From Bradyrhizobium sp. NAS96.2 (lineage in GTDB: Bacteria > Pseudomonadota > Alphaproteobacteria > Rhizobiales > Xanthobacteraceae): a stretch of DNA of 54,221 nucleotides. The translations under genes and the position numbers were made by a program. Positions 1 through 8,823 of the stretch are shown here, piece after piece. The stretch lies in contig NZ_LGHK01000018.1 in assembly GCF_001908235.1 (NCBI RefSeq), positions 1 through 54,221 on the forward strand, given 5' to 3'. Positions within the stretch are counted from its first letter, which is position 1. Every line of letters begins with the position of its first letter. The notes under the pieces are model-generated. The model saw nothing but the letters and a program-made list of their open reading frames with translations, made no database searches and was not told the DNA's origin.

Positions 1-986
1 GCGCCGACACCGCAACCGCGGCGACCACCGCCGCGAATGCCGACAAGGTCGCCAAGGCGGCCGGCGTCAAGAGCGAGGGGCAGGTCACCGCCACCGATAC
101 GGCCACGGTTGCGGGCGCATCGACCGCGACCGGCGATGCGACACTCGCCGCCACCGTCGCTGCCGGAACGCCCGCCACCAAGACGACGCCGCAAGCCAAG
201 ACACAGCTGACCACCAAGGACGCGGTTGCGACCGCGCCTGCCGACCAGGACAGCACAGCCCAGGGCAGCAACGCCACCGCGCAGGCCACTCCGACCAACA
301 TCGTTCCCGCCGTCGCGCAGCCGGCTGCGGTTGCCGGCAAGGCGAAGGCCGCCACAGACGGCGCAGCCGATGCGATCAAGGCCGATGCGAGCGGCGACGG
401 CAAGGCCGCGCCGACGGCCGGCGGCCAGGCCGCTGCGCAGACCCAGGTCACGACGCCCGATCCCAGCGCGCAGGCGGCGAATGCACTCCAGCCACAACTC
501 GCCACCCAGACGACGCCGTCGGCGACCGCGCAATTGACCGTGACCAACGCCGCGCAAAGCGCCGCCGTGCCGCTCAGCGGGCTTGCGATGCAGATCGCCG
601 CCTCCGCCAAGAGCGGCAAGAGCCGCTTCGAGATCCGGCTCGACCCCGCCGAGCTCGGCCGCATCGATGTCCGCATCGATGTCGATCGCAATGGCCAGGT
701 GACCTCGCATCTCACCGTCGAACGCCCGGAGACACTGTCGATGCTGCGCCAGGACGCCAACCAGCTGCAGCGCGCGCTCGACAACGCCGGCCTGTCGACC
801 GGCAATGGCGGGTTGCAGTTCAGCCTGCGTGACCAGTCGCAGTCCGGGCAGAACAACAACGGCCAGCCCAATCCGAACGCCCATCGTTTGATCGTCGCCG
901 AAGAGGACAGCGTTCCCGCCGCCGCGGCAGGCCGCTCCTACGGCCGCGCAAGCAGCGCCCTCGGCGGCGTCGATATCAGAGTGTAA
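1..986 (+). CDS. fliK: Flagellar hook-length control protein FliK, C-terminal part (5' end outside window)
   Basis: The reading frame is open from the first bases of the window to the stop at 984-986, so the gene starts to the left. The first ~180 visible residues are an Ala/Thr/Gln/Lys-rich low-complexity linker. The last ~150 are a FliK C-terminal domain, seen in the 'RFEIRLDPAELGRIDVRI' type segment followed by a helix with 'LRQDANQLQRALDNAG'. In the family this domain contacts FlhB and switches export specificity when the hook reaches its length; FliK is itself exported. The gene lies 10 bp upstream of flgD on the same strand, so the two are probably cotranscribed. Only the C-terminal domain is diagnostic; the linker composition is typical but not specific. 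Confidence 0.88.
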   Translation, partial: ADTATAATTAANADKVAKAAGVKSEGQVTATDTATVAGASTATGDATLAATVAAGTPATKTTPQAKTQLTTKDAVATAPADQDSTAQGSNATAQATPTNIVPAVAQPAAVAGKAKAATDGAADAIKADASGDGKAAPTAGGQAAAQTQVTTPDPSAQAANALQPQLATQTTPSATAQLTVTNAAQSAAVPLSGLAMQIAASAKSGKSRFEIRLDPAELGRIDVRIDVDRNGQVTSHLTVERPETLSMLRQDANQLQRALDNAGLSTGNGGLQFSLRDQSQSGQNNNGQPNPNAHRLIVAEEDSVPAAAAGRSYGRASSALGGVDIRV

Positions 987-996
987 GGAGTTCACC

Positions 997-1716
997 ATGG
1001 CAGTCGATGCAACCATGCCAACGCCCGTCGTCTCGGCACCGGGCACCAGCAACGGAACGAGCTCCGGAAGCAGCAGCACGGGCAGCGGCCTGACGACCTC
1101 GTCGCAGGGCATCGCCGACAATTTCCAGACCTTCCTGACGCTGCTGACGACGCAGTTGCAGAACCAGAACCCGCTCGATCCGCTCGACACCAACCAGTTC
1201 ACCCAGCAGCTCGTGCAGTTCGCCGGTGTCGAGCAGCAGCTGAAGTCCAACGATCAGCTCAAGCAGCTGATCGCAATCGAGAAGAGTGCACAGTCGACGC
1301 AGGCGCTGGTCTATGTCGGCAACACGGTCGCGGTCGACGGCAGCAAGACGCAGCTCGACAAATCCACGACCTGGAATCTGGTGTCGCCGCAAGCCACCAG
1401 CGCCACGATCACGATCACGAGCGCGACCGGCCAGACCGCCTATTCCGGCAATTTCAACCTGAAGCAGGGCAATGCCAGCTTCGTCTGGGACGGCAAGGGC
1501 AATGACGGCACGCAATGGCCTGCCGGCTCCTACACGCTGACCGCGACCGGCAAGGATTCCAAGGGCAACGACCTCGCCATCTCGACCGAGATTCAGGGCG
1601 TGGTCGACTCCGTCGACCTGACCGCCTCCCCGCCGCTGCTCTCGATCGGCGGCCAGACCTACACCACCGACAAGATCAAGCGCGTGGTGCGCGGCGCCGG
1701 CGGCAACAGTAGTTAG
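997..1716 (+). CDS. flgD: Flagellar basal-body rod modification (hook cap) protein FlgD
   Basis: 239 residues. A Ser/Gly/Thr-rich N-terminus leads into the conserved FlgD segment near residues 40-90 with 'FLTLLTTQLQNQNPLDP' and 'FTQQLVQFAGVEQQ'. The C-terminal part (about 110-225) has the FlgD Ig-like and Tudor-like pattern, including 'FVWDGKGNDG' and 'PAGSYTLTATG'. FlgD caps the growing hook and guides FlgE assembly outside the cell. An AAGGAG ribosome site at 986-991 just after the fliK stop supports the ATG at 997. It closes the flagellar block; the next 740 bases hold no gene. Confidence 0.95.
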   Translation: MAVDATMPTPVVSAPGTSNGTSSGSSSTGSGLTTSSQGIADNFQTFLTLLTTQLQNQNPLDPLDTNQFTQQLVQFAGVEQQLKSNDQLKQLIAIEKSAQSTQALVYVGNTVAVDGSKTQLDKSTTWNLVSPQATSATITITSATGQTAYSGNFNLKQGNASFVWDGKGNDGTQWPAGSYTLTATGKDSKGNDLAISTEIQGVVDSVDLTASPPLLSIGGQTYTTDKIKRVVRGAGGNSS

Positions 1717-1744
1717 GCTAAAGGTCTCCGCTGCACACAGACCC

Positions 1745-1930
1745 GTCGTCCCTGCGAAAGCAGGGACCCATACGCCGCGGCGGATATTGTGAGCGGGACT
1801 CGCCGTTCGTCGTCCTGGCGAAAGCCAGGACCCATAACCACCGCATCGGATTGTAATAGGGAACGTGGCCACAGCATCGTGCAGCGATGAGCATCGGTGG
1901 TTATGGGTCCCTGCTTTCGCAGGGACGACA
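1745..1930. repeat. Cluster of rhizobial extragenic palindromes (three units)
   Basis: Three related units of about 27-33 bases lie at 1745-1771, 1808-1840 and 1898-1930. The first and third are perfect inverted copies over 27 bases (1745-1771 against 1903-1929). Each unit is itself a small hairpin around a GCGAAAGC-type centre. The units share the GTCGTCC...GGACCCAT pattern also found at 43697-43820 and, broken, at 54119-54137. When translated they give the 'VPAFAGTT' type peptides often seen as false genes in rhizobial genomes. They may act as a transcription end for flgD, but no T-tract accompanies them. Confidence 0.85.
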
Positions 1931-1964
1931 CTGAACGTGTTGCGCGGGCGGTGGGCCACAGCGC

Positions 1965-2410
1965 TACATTCTCGCGACATGTTTGTCCGAGCTTTTGCAT
2001 TTCGTTTCGCCGCTCTGAGAACAGAGGGCGCAGGGAAAGCCGGGTGCCGATCGCACCCATGGGCCCCGAGCAAAAGGTAGAAAGCTCGGGGGTAGGACCA
2101 CAGGTGTAACCGGGGTAACCCGGCTTTCCCTGCGCGATGGGCTACGGCTTATACGTGCTCTCCCCGGCGAGACTGGGCTTTTTTGTCACCGTCTTCACAA
2201 CGCGCACTGCGCAATGCGAAAAGACACCTACCGCTAGGGCGTCAGGCCTGCACGACTTCGCCGTCCGCTTCGCGTGCTCTCGTCAGGGCCACGCTCAACG
2301 TCCACCGCATCTCGACCCACCTTCGTGACGACCGCGAAGCGCCCCTCGTGTCGGGTGAGACTTCGGATTTATAGCATTTCTCTTTCTTTCTGATAAAGAG
2401 AAATATTTTT
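1965..2410. repeat. Structured non-coding element with nested stem-loops, probable Bradyrhizobium-type dispersed repeat
   Basis: An 18-bp perfect stem joins 2028-2045 with 2118-2135. Inside it an 8-bp stem (2064-2071 with 2084-2091) closes a 12-base loop, and a 6-bp hairpin (2042-2047 with 2053-2058) competes with the outer stem. A further 10-bp AT-rich stem at 2376-2385/2395-2404 is followed by ATTTTT and may mark the 3' end of a transcript on the plus strand. Short open frames here translate to 'EGAGKAGC...' and 'GLHDFAVR' peptides, which I recall as recurrent spurious hypothetical proteins in Bradyrhizobium genomes. That indicates a dispersed repeat, but copy number cannot be checked here. 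Boundaries are approximate. Confidence 0.6.
2376..2410 (+). terminator. AT-rich stem-loop with T-tract, possible terminator
   Basis: ATTTCTCTTT (2376-2385) pairs perfectly with AAAGAGAAAT (2395-2404) around a 9-base loop, and the stem runs into ATTTTT. The stem is weak because it is AT-rich. It lies at the end of the structured repeat and 45 bases past the stop of the minus-strand ATPase gene, so it could serve the repeat transcript or simply separate the convergent units. Confidence 0.35.
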
Positions 2411-2454
2411 GTTGCAGGGGGCTTGACGCATTTGCTGCGTTGCCCGCCGGGGCG

Positions 2455-4980
2455 CTAGGAACGGAGACGTGCGGCCCAGATCGGCTTTAGCAGTTCGAGC
2501 AGAACCAGCAGCACCAATCCCGCGCCGAGCGTCACGGTCAGGTCATCCAGGTGCAAAGGCCCGAAGCGGAACAGCGCAGATGCCGGCCCCCATAGCAGCG
2601 AAGTGGCGAGAATGGCGGCGACGGCCGACAAGATCCAGACCAGCGCGGCATTCGGACGAAAGAGTGCTGAGGCGAACGAAGCGCTGAAGGATCGGTTGAC
2701 GAGGACGAGACCAACGATACACAGGACCAGGGAAAAGAACGCAAGTGCGCGAGCCTCGTCCGGGGGCATATCGCCACGAAGCGCAATTGCGAATGTCAAT
2801 GCCACCACGCCTTGCAGAACGCTCCAGCAGATCAGAGCCCACGTGAACAGCGGAGCATCCGCGCGCCTCGGGGGACGGCTCATCACATCACGCTCCTCCC
2901 GCTCCGCCTCGAAGACAAGCGAGCAAACAGGATCGATGATCAGCTCCAGAAAAGCGATGTGCACGGGACCGAGGATCAGAGGTAACCCGAACGCGAGGGG
3001 AAACAGCGCCAGCCCGGCGATAGGCACGTGCACCGCAAAGATGAACGTCATCGCCTTGCGCAGATTGTCATAGATGCGTCGGCCAAGGCGAATGGCCGAG
3101 ACAATCGATCCAAAGTCGTCGTCGAGCAGAACGATTGACGATGCCTCGCGCGCCACATCCGTCCCGCGCCCGCCCATCGCGATTCCGATGTGGGCGGCCT
3201 TCAGGGATGGCGCATCGTTCACGCCATCACCCGTCATCGCGACGGTCTCGCCATCGGCCTTCATTGCCTGGACAATGCGTAGCTTCTGATCAGGCGTGAT
3301 CCGCGCAAACACATTCACGCTCTTGGTAAACTTGCCCAGCTCCGCATCGTCCATGGCTGCGATCTGTGCCCCCGTCAACACGCTGGAAGCCTCCAGCCCC
3401 GCTTCCCTCGCGATGGCCCGCGCGGTGGCGGGATAGTCACCCGTTATCATGGTGATGCGAATTCCGGCCGAACGGCATTCGCGTACGGCGGCTGCCACAC
3501 TCTTGCGGATGGGGTCGGCAATGCCGATCAAACCGAGGAATCGGAAGGCGAAGCCTTCCTGGGATGAAGGAAGCGCTTCCCTGTCGTGGTCCGCAATGGC
3601 GATCGCCAGCACACGCAATCCGTTCCCGGCCATGACGTCGACGTTCTCGCGCATGGATGTCTGATCCGACTCGGACAATTTGCACAGGCGGGCGATCGCC
3701 TCTGGTGCTCCCTTGGCTGCAACAAGATATCCGGGCGCATCGACGTTATCCCAGACTTGCGTCATGGCGAGCAATTCCGGGCGTAGTCCATAGCTGCGGG
3801 TCAGCCTCCATCCGGAGGACGCCCTATCATTGGTCGGCCACGCGCGGACAAGGTCATGAAAGGCCTTTTCCATCGGGTCGAATGGCTCGGGCGAGCTCGC
3901 CATGGCAGCACATCGTACCAGCTCGACGACATTCGGCTCGATGTGGGCCGGCTCGATCGACGAGGTTCGCAGACAAGTTCCGTCGGCAAGCCGAAGTTCT
4001 GCGACCGACATCTGATTTTGCGTGAGAGTACCGGTCTTGTCCGTGCACAAAACGGTGGCCGCGCCCAACGTTTCAATTGCAGCCGCACGCCGGGTCAGCA
4101 CGCGGGCCTTTGAAATTCGCCACGCGCCCATCGCCATAAAAACGGTCAGCACGACGGGAAATTCTTCCGGAAGCATCGACATGCCGATCGCGATACCGGC
4201 CAGGACGGCCTGCAACCATTCGCCGCGCAACGTCCCGTAAAGCACGACCGCGGCAAGGCTGACCGCCGCACCGCCAATGGCGCAAAGTTGCACCAAGCGC
4301 GCCATCTGCTGCTTCAGGCGCGGCGGCTCCGCCTGCAAGGCCTGCAGCGATTGTCCGATCTTGCCAATCTCGCTGCGAGGTCCGGTCGCAGTAACCACCG
4401 CGATGCCTTCACCTCGCACCACGAGCGAGCCCGAATAGACGAAAGGCTGATCATCACCACCCGGCCGGCGATCCTCTGCCGGCGCTCCAGCCACCTGCTT
4501 GCGTACCGGCACCGACTCGCCAGTGAGCAGCGACTCATCCACCTGCAGATCCCTGCAATCGGCGAGCATGGCGTCGGCCGGGACCCGATCCCCCTCCGCC
4601 AGCACCACGAGGTCACCCCGCGTCACCTCCCGGCCCGCGATACGCCGACGTTCGCCGTCGCGAATGACGAGCGCGCGCGGACTGGTCAAGTCACGCAGTG
4701 CCTCCAACACGCGCTCGGTTCGCGCTTCCTGCACCACCGTGATGAGGATGGACATGGCACCGAACACGAGGAGCAGGAGCGCTTCCTGGAGATCGCCAAG
4801 CAAGAGGTAGATCAGCCCGCCGCAAGCCAGAAGTGCGAGCATGGGTTCGCGCAATACTTCCACCAGAATTCGAAGCGGCGTGCGGCGTTGGGCTCGGGGC
4901 AGCTCGTTGTAGCCTTCCCCGACCAACCTGGCCTCGGCCTCGGCCTGGCTCAGCCCGGTTCGTGAAGCCTGCGCGCTCAC
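2455..4980 (-). CDS. Cation-transporting P-type ATPase (P2-like, PEEFP subfamily)
   Basis: 841 residues from a GTG at 4980. It has the full P-type ATPase set: actuator motif TGES (about 153-156), phosphorylation motif DKTGTLT with Asp about 314, KGAPE in the nucleotide domain (about 423), MITGD (about 511) and TGDGVND (about 583-589). An N-terminal cation-ATPase domain precedes paired membrane helices, and about six more helices follow residue 625. The M4 motif reads PEEFPVVL (271-278), not the PEGLP of Ca2+ pumps, so the ion cannot be named. The GTG overlaps the stop of the upstream small gene (GTGA), which supports this start over an in-frame ATG further upstream and implies translational coupling. 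Confidence 0.9.
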   Translation of the reverse strand: MSAQASRTGLSQAEAEARLVGEGYNELPRAQRRTPLRILVEVLREPMLALLACGGLIYLLLGDLQEALLLLVFGAMSILITVVQEARTERVLEALRDLTSPRALVIRDGERRRIAGREVTRGDLVVLAEGDRVPADAMLADCRDLQVDESLLTGESVPVRKQVAGAPAEDRRPGGDDQPFVYSGSLVVRGEGIAVVTATGPRSEIGKIGQSLQALQAEPPRLKQQMARLVQLCAIGGAAVSLAAVVLYGTLRGEWLQAVLAGIAIGMSMLPEEFPVVLTVFMAMGAWRISKARVLTRRAAAIETLGAATVLCTDKTGTLTQNQMSVAELRLADGTCLRTSSIEPAHIEPNVVELVRCAAMASSPEPFDPMEKAFHDLVRAWPTNDRASSGWRLTRSYGLRPELLAMTQVWDNVDAPGYLVAAKGAPEAIARLCKLSESDQTSMRENVDVMAGNGLRVLAIAIADHDREALPSSQEGFAFRFLGLIGIADPIRKSVAAAVRECRSAGIRITMITGDYPATARAIAREAGLEASSVLTGAQIAAMDDAELGKFTKSVNVFARITPDQKLRIVQAMKADGETVAMTGDGVNDAPSLKAAHIGIAMGGRGTDVAREASSIVLLDDDFGSIVSAIRLGRRIYDNLRKAMTFIFAVHVPIAGLALFPLAFGLPLILGPVHIAFLELIIDPVCSLVFEAEREERDVMSRPPRRADAPLFTWALICWSVLQGVVALTFAIALRGDMPPDEARALAFFSLVLCIVGLVLVNRSFSASFASALFRPNAALVWILSAVAAILATSLLWGPASALFRFGPLHLDDLTVTLGAGLVLLVLLELLKPIWAARLRS

Positions 4981-5144
4981 GCCTTGCGCCGTCGTGCCCA
5001 GAAGCTTGCAATGCCTGCCACCACGACCACGAGCACAATAGATACCCACGTCTGGATCAAGTCGAAGTGCAGGCTGTCGCGCGCGACGAACAAGGCGACG
5101 ATCGCACCAGCAATGACGAAGAGGATGCGGAGGATGATACTCAT
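4977..5144 (-). CDS. Small two-helix membrane protein between cytochrome b561 and P-type ATPase
   Basis: 55 residues with two hydrophobic stretches (about 3-20 and 30-48) and a basic tail ending ARRRKA. Its ATG at 5144 overlaps the cytochrome b561 stop (ATGA) and its TGA overlaps the GTG of the ATPase gene (GTGA). The double overlap and tight packing argue that it is a real gene, although it has no family that I recognise. By position it could be a small subunit or assembly partner of the ATPase or the cytochrome; this is inference from gene order only. Confidence 0.75.
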   Translation of the reverse strand: MSIILRILFVIAGAIVALFVARDSLHFDLIQTWVSIVLVVVVAGIASFWARRRKA

Positions 5145-5707
5145 TGCGCCCCGCGTTCCGTCCGCTTGCCGGCGCCCGGCAGCATTCGCCTCAGAGTCTC
5201 GTCGCCGAACACCAAGTGATGCAACAGCGCAGCTGTCATGTGGATCGTTGCGAGGATCACCAGGAGATTAGCCAGAACTTCGTGAATTTCCTTGATGTTG
5301 TGAGCGAGTGCCTTGTCGGCATGCCATGGTGAAGCTATTTCTCCGAGACCAAACAGCGGCAGCGGGTGGCCTTTTGCAAACTGCAACGCAATACCGAAGG
5401 CCGGTACGGCGAGCAGCAAACCGTAGAGCACGTAGTGCATCACCCGGGACACCGGATCGGTCCACTCGATCAGCCACCTGCCAAACTCGGTAGGAACGAC
5501 CTTGGGCGGTGGATTGGCAATTCGCCACGGAATTCGCACCACTGCCAGCACCAGAATGCTCATTCCGACCCAGATATGGGTTAGCAGGCCCAGCGGCCGG
5601 GTGGCATCTTCGTTAAAAATACCCAGGGTCCAAGCGATGACCACCAGGAGCACGGTTACCCAGTGCAGAGTCTTGGCCACCGGACCGTATTCGTCACGCG
5701 CTCGCAT
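5141..5707 (-). CDS. Cytochrome b561 family protein (four-helix b-type cytochrome)
   Basis: 188 residues from the ATG at 5707, with an AGAGGTGAG ribosome site upstream and an in-frame GTG just before it. Four membrane helices are visible (about 12-30, 40-60, 88-110 and 142-165). Candidate heme ligands are His15 in 'TLHW', His44 in 'LLTHIW', His142 in 'EIHE' and His156 in 'TIHM', in the spacing of E. coli CybB. Members pass electrons between quinols and other acceptors at the inner membrane. It is first in a coupled set with the 55-residue protein and the P-type ATPase, an unusual partner for a b561 protein. Confidence 0.88.
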   Translation of the reverse strand: MRARDEYGPVAKTLHWVTVLLVVIAWTLGIFNEDATRPLGLLTHIWVGMSILVLAVVRIPWRIANPPPKVVPTEFGRWLIEWTDPVSRVMHYVLYGLLLAVPAFGIALQFAKGHPLPLFGLGEIASPWHADKALAHNIKEIHEVLANLLVILATIHMTAALLHHLVFGDETLRRMLPGAGKRTERGAQ

Positions 5708-5918
5708 CACGACTCACCTCTCAAAGGTAAGCCTAGGCCGTTCCGCCGTCCTCGAACTTGATGCGGATCAAACCAGCGCTGCGGCCGGCCCTTCCCGCCC
5801 TACCGGCCGATGCTTCTCCAGCAATCGAACGAAGGAACTGTGTGATACGCACGACATCCGTGCGCCTAGACATGCGCACGTCGAGTTGCGGATTCGAGAC
5901 GCAAGCGGCCGTGATCCG

Positions 5919-7484
5919 TCAACCGGTGAGACCCGCCTTGCGCAATCCGTCGAGGAAATGTTCGCGATCGGAGGGATTGCGATATCGGTCGGCCCTGGCC
6001 TGCGCGAGGTCGAGGGTTCTCGCGGGCACAGCGCGGCCATTCGCATGCAATTCGCGACATCGCTGGCTGACGAACGCGGCGGCCTCGGCCTGCGCCTCGT
6101 CGATCCGTCCGATCTGCGCATAGCAGGCGGCAAGGAGGCCATGCGACCACCTGTCGAACGACCGCGCTTCCATCACCGCCTTGACCGCCTGCTCGTACTC
6201 GCGCCCCGAATAGAGGGCGAGCGCGTGATACCAATGGTACAAGTTGGGCGGAAACGGATTGAGCCGCTTGGCTGTCCCGATCCACGTCAGCGCCTCGCGC
6301 CACCGTCCCCAGTAGACCAGGATGTTAGCGAAGACCGCGGCGACGTCGGCGTCGTTTGGATTGAGTGCAAGCGCGCGGCTGAAATGGATTTCGGCCTTGG
6401 CGTCATCCTTGCTCAGGAACAGCAGCTGAGCGAACACGCCATGCGACCAGGCGTCGCCATCCTCGATATCGAGCGCGGTCTCGATCTCACTCCGCGCCTC
6501 TTCCAGCGTCGCGGTGGTGGGCGATTCGAGAAACACGTCACAGACGATGGTCCAGGCGATGTTGACGTGGGCGCGGGCATATTGCGGGTCGAGCGCGACG
6601 GCGTTTCGAAAATAGTCCCTGGCCTGCGCCATCGCCGCCACGGTCAGCTGACGCCATCGCTCGTTGCCGAGCAGAACCAGATCGTAGGCGGTAATGCTGG
6701 AGGTCGGCTTGCGCCTTGCGATCTCGCGACCGGCGTCCTCCATCCGGCCCGGCAGCGCCGCGACGATCGCCCGGACGATCTCGTCCTGCAGGGCGAAGAT
6801 GTCCTCGAGATCGCGGTCGTAGCGTTCGGTCCAGAGACTGTACCCGCTAGCGGCATCGAGCAGCTGGATGATCACTCGCATTCGGCTGCCGATCGTGCGC
6901 ACGCTCCCTTCGGCCACGTAGCGGACCCCGAGCTCGCGGCCGACCCGTTTGATCTCGGGTGTCTGCCCCTTGTAGGCGAAGCTGGAGTGACGGGCGACGA
7001 CGAGCAGTGACCTGAACCGCGACAATTCGGCGATGATGTCTCCCGTGATCCCGTCGGAAAAATAATCCTGCGCGGGATCGCCGCTCAGATTTGACAGCGG
7101 CAGCACCGCGAGCGACGGCTTGTCGGACAGCGCCGGCGCTGACGATACGGGCGAGCTCGGTTCGGACACGCTCGCAACCGGGGGTCCGACATAGCGATAG
7201 CCGCGGCGCGGCAGCGTCTCGATCCAGGCCGCGCCACCGTCGAGGTCGGCAAAGGCCCGCCGCAGCGCGGCGATCTGCACCGTCAGATTGCTCTCCTCAA
7301 CGGCAAGCCCCGGCCACGCCGCCTGCATCAACGCGTCCTTGGAAACCGGCGATCCGGCCCGCTCGACGAGCAGCCGAAGCAGCACCACCGCGCGCCGTCC
7401 GAGCGCGACCGGCTCGGACTCCCGGAACAGCGTCTCGGCCCCTGCGTCGAGGCGGAAGGGACCGAACTGGTGGATCGTCGCCAT
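5919..7484 (-). CDS. Winged-helix transcriptional regulator with TolB-like and TPR domains
   Basis: 521 residues. Residues 1-100 form an OmpR/PhoB-type winged helix ('ESNLTVQIAALRRAF' recognition region and the wing 'ETLPRRGYRYVG'). A Pro/Ser linker leads to a region (about 125-260) with 'LAVLPLSNLSGDPAQDYFSDGITGDII', the TolB-like N-terminal fold common in CadC/adenylate-cyclase-associated proteins. TPR-like helices follow to residue ~490. No clear membrane helix is seen, so unlike CadC it is probably cytoplasmic. It is divergent from the flavoprotein gene at 7587, with about 100 bases between them, and may regulate it. The signal sensed is unknown. Confidence 0.85.
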   Translation of the reverse strand: MATIHQFGPFRLDAGAETLFRESEPVALGRRAVVLLRLLVERAGSPVSKDALMQAAWPGLAVEESNLTVQIAALRRAFADLDGGAAWIETLPRRGYRYVGPPVASVSEPSSPVSSAPALSDKPSLAVLPLSNLSGDPAQDYFSDGITGDIIAELSRFRSLLVVARHSSFAYKGQTPEIKRVGRELGVRYVAEGSVRTIGSRMRVIIQLLDAASGYSLWTERYDRDLEDIFALQDEIVRAIVAALPGRMEDAGREIARRKPTSSITAYDLVLLGNERWRQLTVAAMAQARDYFRNAVALDPQYARAHVNIAWTIVCDVFLESPTTATLEEARSEIETALDIEDGDAWSHGVFAQLLFLSKDDAKAEIHFSRALALNPNDADVAAVFANILVYWGRWREALTWIGTAKRLNPFPPNLYHWYHALALYSGREYEQAVKAVMEARSFDRWSHGLLAACYAQIGRIDEAQAEAAAFVSQRCRELHANGRAVPARTLDLAQARADRYRNPSDREHFLDGLRKAGLTG

Positions 7485-7586
7485 GGCTCTGGAGACTACA
7501 TTTTTTGCAACTTTTTCGGAACGGATTCAGGACCTCCGGAAAGCGGACGATCATGCTGCGGGCCGAGCAACATCGAGGACTACACG

Positions 7587-8795
7587 ATGCGCGATTCATC
7601 CCATGCGGTGGAGACGGACGAGCTGACGCCTCGTCCCGGTTCGAACGTGATGGCCGGTGCCCCGGACCGGGGGCACCGCGAGCTCGAAGCCGTCCAGGCG
7701 CTGGCCCCGCTGATCGCCGCGCACCGCAACGCGTTCGACAGCGAACGGCGGCTGCCCGACGCGGTTTTCGCTGCGCTGGCCGATGCCGGCCTGTTCCGCT
7801 TGTGGCTGCCGCAAGCGCTCGGCGGACCCGAGCTATCTCCCTTCGCATTCGCGCGCGTCGTCGAAGCCGCCTCGGCGGTCGATGGCTCGGTCGGTTGGCT
7901 GGTCGGCAACGGCGCCGGCATGAGCCGGATCGGAGGTTACCTCGACCAGTCCGTCGTACGCGCGTGGTATGCCGACCCGCGTGCATTTGTCGCAAGCGCG
8001 ACCGGAGCTGTGGGCACGGCGACCGTGGTTGCAGGCGGCTATCGCCTGTCCGGGCGCTGGCCGTTCGGCAGCGGCGCGCATCACGCGACGCGCTTCATGG
8101 TGCTGGCAAGCGTCAAGCCCGACGATCCGGCTTCGCCGCTTCTCTGCTGCTATCCCGGGCGGGAGGATGTGACCATCCTCGACAATTGGCACGTGTCCGG
8201 ACTGCGCGGCACCGGCAGCTGCGATTTCGAGGTACGGGATATTCTCGTGCCGGCCGCGCACGTCCATCCCTTTCTCGGACTACGACCGACCCAACCCGGA
8301 CTGCTCTATCGCATGCCGCCGTCATCGGTGTTCGCCTGGAGCATCTGCGGGGCGCCGCTCGGCATCGCGTCCGGCGCCATCACTTCGTTCGCGGAGCTCG
8401 CCAAGGGCCGCGCCGGAAGCCGAGCCGCGCTCCGCGATCGCGAAATCGTTCAGGCGACGGTCGGGCGGACGCGCGCAATGCTTCGCGCCACCCACGCCTT
8501 TCTGATCGATGCCATGACCGAATTGATGGCCGCGACCGACATCGGCGGCCAACGGCTGGTGCTGGCGCGCGCGGACATTCGGCTCGCCAACGCACATGCC
8601 GCGGAGACTGCGACGTCCGTCACCGAGATGCTGGCTGCCAGTGCGGGCGCCGTCGCTATCTTCGAGACCTGCGCCCTGGAGCGTGCGGTCGGCGACGTGC
8701 GCGCCGCGGCGAAGCATATCGCGATGAGTCCGAACAATTACATCACCGCCGGCCGGCTGGCGCTTGGGCTCGATCCCGGCACGGCGAGGTTCTGA
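7587..8795 (+). CDS. Acyl-CoA dehydrogenase-like flavoprotein (possible flavin-dependent monooxygenase)
   Basis: 402 residues from the ATG at 7587, which has GAGGA about 10 bases upstream; a longer frame reaching back to 7470 would run over the divergent promoter region. The N-terminus has the helical acyl-CoA dehydrogenase pattern ('LPDAVFAALADAGLFRLWLPQALGG'), followed by a beta domain with 'WHVSGLRGTGSCDFEV', which matches the class D flavin monooxygenase/acyl-CoA dehydrogenase-like group. The C-terminus is all-helical. A typical catalytic glutamate for acyl-CoA oxidation was not identified, so oxygenase or desaturase activity on a small aromatic or acyl compound is possible. The neighbouring regulator and GNAT gene do not fix the substrate. 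Confidence 0.8.
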   Translation: MRDSSHAVETDELTPRPGSNVMAGAPDRGHRELEAVQALAPLIAAHRNAFDSERRLPDAVFAALADAGLFRLWLPQALGGPELSPFAFARVVEAASAVDGSVGWLVGNGAGMSRIGGYLDQSVVRAWYADPRAFVASATGAVGTATVVAGGYRLSGRWPFGSGAHHATRFMVLASVKPDDPASPLLCCYPGREDVTILDNWHVSGLRGTGSCDFEVRDILVPAAHVHPFLGLRPTQPGLLYRMPPSSVFAWSICGAPLGIASGAITSFAELAKGRAGSRAALRDREIVQATVGRTRAMLRATHAFLIDAMTELMAATDIGGQRLVLARADIRLANAHAAETATSVTEMLAASAGAVAIFETCALERAVGDVRAAAKHIAMSPNNYITAGRLALGLDPGTARF

Positions 8796-8823
8796 ATATA
8801 CCCGGCTACCAACGGAGCTGCCG

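Noticed and set aside
1865..2328. Short frames (e.g. 'EGAGKAGC' and 'GLHDFAVR' types) between flgD and the ATPase
   Set aside because: They lie inside palindromic/structured repeat DNA; such frames recur as false genes in rhizobial genomes.
5502..7010. 502-codon frame opposite the winged-helix/TPR gene
   Set aside because: Antisense shadow with no recognisable motif.
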